From contig NZ_CALFSA010000164.1 in assembly GCF_937919355.1 (NCBI RefSeq), positions 1 through 8,332 of the forward strand: a stretch of 8,332 nt of DNA, written 5' to 3'. Below the pieces are notes generated by a model. That model did not search any database, had not been told where the DNA came from, and was given only the letters and a program-made list of their open reading frames with translations. The position numbers were made by a program, and so were the translations under genes. This document shows, piece by piece, positions 6,132-8,332 of this stretch (positions are counted from its first letter, which is position 1; each line of letters begins with the position of its first letter). Source of the DNA: an uncultured Methanofollis sp. (GTDB lineage Archaea > Halobacteriota > Methanomicrobia > Methanomicrobiales > Methanofollaceae).

Positions 6132-7518
6132 ACTCTTCCTCGCCATGATGAAGGAGGAGTGGCGGGTCCACTCCACGATGTTCGGGAGTCTCAGTTTCGC
6201 CCTCTACCCGGTGCTGATCTTCGCCATCGCCTGCATGGGGTCATTCCTCATCCCTCTCATCCGTCCCCTGCTCCCCTTCGGCGACCTCGCCCTTGTCACG
6301 CACGCCCTCTTCCTCCTCCTCGGCCTGATGGTCGGGGCATTCGGTCTCCTCATAAACGAGGTGATGGAGAGGAGGTTCGGGCAGGCGAGCACTCTCGCCT
6401 ATGCCGCCCGCACCCTGCCCCTCTCAGAGAGGGTCATCTTCCTGAACTTCGTGGTGAAGGACACAGTCTACTACTTTGTGCTCTGGGTGCTCCCCTTTGT
6501 CGCGGGGTTCGCCCTCGCCGCACCTTTTGCCGGTATCCCCCTCGCGACGCCGGCGCTCCTCCTCCTCACTCTCTCCCTCTCCTTCCTCACCGGCCTCTCC
6601 ATGGCGTTCTTCCTCTCGATGGTCTATGCCCGCTCGAAGGTGTTGCTCGCCGCGGTCTCTGTCCTCCTCGCCGGTGCGATTTTTACGGCCCACCTCGGCG
6701 GCGTCTCTCTCTTCCTCCCGCTCACGCTCTTCCGCGCCTTCTCCCCGGTGACGCTTGCGGCGGCGTGCGCCGTCGTCCTGATTCTCGCCGCCCTCTCCAT
6801 CGCCCTGCTACGCCCCGAGGCCGCGGCAAGGGCGAAGCACCACAGGGAGATGCTCGTGCCCCTCGCCCGGCGCCTCTCCCCCCTCCCGTACCCGGCCCTC
6901 GCTGCGAAGGACTGCATCGACCTCCTGCGGAGCGGCAGCGCCGTCGGCCAGACCCTCTTCTCCTTCCTCATCCCCCTCGGGGTCATCTGGTTCTGCCTCT
7001 CCCTGCTCGACCCCTTCCTCCCGGCGTCCGGCATCCTCCTCCTCTTTGCGGCCCTCACCGGCGTGGTCGCCTCGACGATGTACATCTGGCTCACGATGTT
7101 CGATAGCTTCGGGCCGTACGCCTGCCTGCCCCTCGGCGTCGCCGACGTCATGAAGAGCAAGGTCTGTAGTTTCGCGGTGCTGCAACTCCTCCCGGCCGCC
7201 TTCATCGCCCTCGTCGCGGTCTGTGCAGGCGAGGCGGCGCACCTCCTCCCCGCCCTGGTGCTCTGCCTCTCCGTCTCCTTCTACGGCCTCGCGGTGACGG
7301 TCTACCTGACTGGTCTCTCCCCGAATGTCCTCCTCTACGACCCCCGCGTGCTCGTGCTCTACCTCCTCGCCCTGGGCGCCCCTCTCGTCGCCCTCATCGT
7401 CCTCTCCTTCATGAACCCCTGGTACGCGACGGCGTCGGTGGTGCTGGTGGGGGTTGGGTGGTGGGTCGTGCAGAAGGGGTTTGTGAAGTGGGAGGGGAGG
7501 GAGGTGGTGGGGTATTGA
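6124..7518 (+). CDS. ABC transporter permease, about 12 membrane helices
   Basis: This is a 464-residue, highly hydrophobic protein. I count about 12 membrane segments, roughly at 26-47, 57-78, 114-135, 141-164, 173-195, 208-229, 277-296, 302-324, 349-370, 374-396, 408-430 and 436-452, with a basic loop around 230-262 splitting it into two halves. This resembles large single-chain ABC-2-type exporters rather than the short 6-helix permeases. It starts inside the ATPase gene (ATG TTT GA overlap), so both proteins are expected in fixed proportion and form one transporter. No strong ribosome-binding site is seen, in keeping with coupling. The coding strand is markedly C/T-rich for most of its length and then switches to G-rich over the last 25 or so codons. 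The transported compound cannot be inferred. Confidence 0.88.
   Translation: MFELFLAMMKEEWRVHSTMFGSLSFALYPVLIFAIACMGSFLIPLIRPLLPFGDLALVTHALFLLLGLMVGAFGLLINEVMERRFGQASTLAYAARTLPLSERVIFLNFVVKDTVYYFVLWVLPFVAGFALAAPFAGIPLATPALLLLTLSLSFLTGLSMAFFLSMVYARSKVLLAAVSVLLAGAIFTAHLGGVSLFLPLTLFRAFSPVTLAAACAVVLILAALSIALLRPEAAARAKHHREMLVPLARRLSPLPYPALAAKDCIDLLRSGSAVGQTLFSFLIPLGVIWFCLSLLDPFLPASGILLLFAALTGVVASTMYIWLTMFDSFGPYACLPLGVADVMKSKVCSFAVLQLLPAAFIALVAVCAGEAAHLLPALVLCLSVSFYGLAVTVYLTGLSPNVLLYDPRVLVLYLLALGAPLVALIVLSFMNPWYATASVVLVGVGWWVVQKGFVKWEGREVVGY
7490..7512 (+). other. G-quadruplex-like motif at the permease 3' end
   Basis: G runs of 3, 4, 3 and 4 (7490-7492, 7494-7497, 7499-7501, 7509-7512) have loops of 1, 1 and 7 bases, meeting the usual G4 pattern. 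Further G runs lie at 7449-7453, 7455-7457-like positions and 7463-7465. It lies within the last codons, immediately before the stop. Confidence 0.45.
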
Positions 7519-7529
7519 GATAGGGCCCT

Positions 7530-7543
7530 GCCGAAGAATCGGC
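7530..7543 (+). terminator. Weak hairpin after the permease gene
   Basis: GCCGA (7530-7534), loop AGAA, TCGGC (7539-7543), 11 bases after the stop. There is no T tract, so termination here is uncertain. Confidence 0.25.
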
Positions 7544-7589
7544 TGAAATAGAGTGTTCCAACATTGCCGGGAGGGAACTCACATATCGA

Positions 7590-8132
7590 CTACGAATGAA
7601 AATCCATCAGGCAATTATAACAGAACTGCGTGGAATGCAACAGTACCTCGTCGCAGGTATCGAACTCGTGCCATTGCCAGTTCTTTACAGCGGTGTTTTT
7701 CAAACCAGATAACATCCCGCCAATATTTTTTTCATCAAAACCCTTCTCGTACATCACCAGAACATATTTTTTCAAAGAGAGATTGTACTCGCATGCACTG
7801 AATACAAGTCCGATTTCCAGGAGTACGGAATAATTAATCGCCGATCCATCCGGGTTTTCATGAAAGAGATGAACGATCAGGACGTGGCTATCCCTGATGA
7901 GGGTATGTCCAAGGCGAAAATTGTATGCTTTTTCGTCTTCCGAAGGGTCTCAGGGATGTTCCCGAGAGAGGTCGGTCGATATTTTCGCGTTGAACTTCTC
8001 GGACTCGCACAGGTGCTCTTTCAGACGATAGAGATGTGGCCGCTTGAATGACCCCAGCAACCCGATCTTTAAAGATTTTTTATCCTCTTCTGAGCAGAGA
8101 TAGTGCCGATTTAACTCAGAGAGAAAGTCCAT
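7590..8132 (-). pseudogene. Rossmann/TIR-like or deoxyribosyltransferase-like protein, broken by in-frame TGA
   Basis: Reading leftward from ATG 8132, a single frame runs 180 codons to TAG at 7590, interrupted only by one TGA at 7952-7950 (codon 61). Both sides read as one alpha/beta protein. LKIGLLGSF (21-29) looks like the first beta strand with a glycine loop, DSHVLIVHLF (81-90) like a central strand, GSAINYSVLLEIG (97-108) like the helix that carries the active-site Glu (Glu106) in TIR and nucleoside 2-deoxyribosyltransferase folds, and KKYVLVMYEKG (121-131) like the next strand. Family assignment is tentative. A TGA four codons upstream of the ATG bounds the start. A TATA-like element at 8158-8165 predicts an almost leaderless mRNA. 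The gene is more AT-rich than its neighbours, suggesting foreign origin. Alternatives are recent inactivation, a sequencing error or stop read-through. Confidence 0.6.
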
Positions 8133-8157
8133 CTTAAAAAATCATCTCTGTTCGGGG

Positions 8158-8165
8158 TAATAATA
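8158..8165 (-). promoter_or_regulatory. TATA-like box for the leftward gene
   Basis: Read leftward it is TATTATTA. A transcript would begin near 8136, a few bases before ATG 8132, so the mRNA would be almost leaderless. This agrees with the lack of a ribosome-binding site there. Confidence 0.4.
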
Positions 8166-8170
8166 GAGTA

Positions 8171-8190
8171 GAGTAACATTTTTGTTACTC
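8171..8190. promoter_or_regulatory. Perfect inverted repeat, likely operator between divergent promoters
   Basis: Arms GAGTAACA (8171-8178) and TGTTACTC (8183-8190) flank TTTT. The repeat sits between the TATA boxes of the leftward gene (8158-8165) and the rightward gene (8200-8210), where the BRE elements should be. Related GTAA...TAC motifs recur at 8199-8211 and, imperfectly, at 8214-8229. A regulator bound here could control both genes. No transcript end is expected here, so a terminator role is less likely. Confidence 0.5.
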
Positions 8191-8199
8191 CAGCCCGAG

Positions 8200-8210
8200 T
8201 AATATATATA
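8200..8210 (+). promoter_or_regulatory. TATA box of the rightward regulator gene
   Basis: TAATATATATA is a strong box A. The transcript start is expected near 8230, leaving a leader of about 20 bases with AGGTG at 8242-8246 before ATG 8251. Confidence 0.6.
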
Positions 8211-8250
8211 CAGGTAACAGATATTATACCTACAGTCCGCAGGTGCAGAC

Positions 8251-8332
8251 ATGGATGAAACGGTACTGGATAAACACCTCTCCGAAGTCCCATCGGTGAT
8301 CATCAACGCAGTCAACCCCTTAAGCGACAGAA
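8251..8332 (+). CDS. Start of a probable HTH transcriptional regulator (partial)
   Basis: Only the first 27 codons are in the window: MDETVLDKHLSEVPSVIINA, then VNPLSDR. The frame is open to the edge. It has a good TATA box (8200-8210) and an AGGTG ribosome-binding site 5 bases before the ATG, so the start is well supported. The segment ending NPLSDR resembles the lead-in to the first helix of ArsR-like winged-helix regulators, where 'NPLR/SDxxRRxIL' is common, but the DNA-binding helices lie outside the window. The inverted repeat just upstream fits autoregulation. It is divergent from the broken gene at 7590-8132. Confidence 0.5.
   Translation, partial: MDETVLDKHLSEVPSVIINAVNPLSDR

Noticed and set aside
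7590..7952. Selenocysteine or pyrrolysine decoding in the broken leftward gene
   Set aside because: No SECIS-like element was recognised, Methanomicrobiales are not known to use either residue, and the TAG at the end sits at a natural C-terminus.

Overview
The window looks like chromosomal DNA of a high-GC methanogenic archaeon, most likely of the order Methanomicrobiales (Methanofollis/Methanoculleus-like). This is inferred from archaeal TATA boxes about 25 bases ahead of predicted transcript starts, GGAG/GGTGA ribosome-binding sites, T-tract terminators, an archaeal-type lipobox and strongly G/C-ending codons. No marker gene fixes the genus.

Layout. Bases 1-418 are GC-rich and hold no gene I can support. 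A very short free-standing transcription unit follows: TATA box at 420, near-perfect Shine-Dalgarno at 463-471, a 15-codon lysine-rich ORF at 477-524, and T-tract plus hairpin terminators at 541-587. Next are two metabolic genes on the + strand. One is a thiamine-diphosphate enzyme of the acetolactate synthase/pyruvate oxidase type (750-2375). The other is a class I aminotransferase-fold protein (2448-3794) whose PLP-binding lysine position reads histidine. Each has its own candidate promoter, but their adjacency suggests a shared 2-oxo-acid/amino-acid function.

A cluster of T tracts ends that unit. A secreted lipoprotein with a transglutaminase-like Cys-His domain follows (4021-5217), then a nested hairpin/T-tract terminator, then an ABC exporter. 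The exporter consists of an ATPase (5406-6131, GTG start) and a roughly 12-helix permease (6124-7518) that overlap by 8 bases and form an operon. The permease gene ends in an abrupt G-rich, G-quadruplex-like stretch.

From about 7545 the DNA turns visibly more AT-rich. Here lies a leftward gene (8132 to 7590) for a small Rossmann/TIR-like or nucleoside-deoxyribosyltransferase-like protein, interrupted by one in-frame TGA. Facing it is the start of a rightward gene (8251 to the window edge), probably an HTH regulator. The two promoters flank a perfect 8-base-arm inverted repeat that looks like a shared operator.

The most noteworthy items are the isolated 15-residue microprotein unit, the Lys-to-His change in an otherwise intact aminotransferase, and the stop-interrupted gene with its divergent operator.
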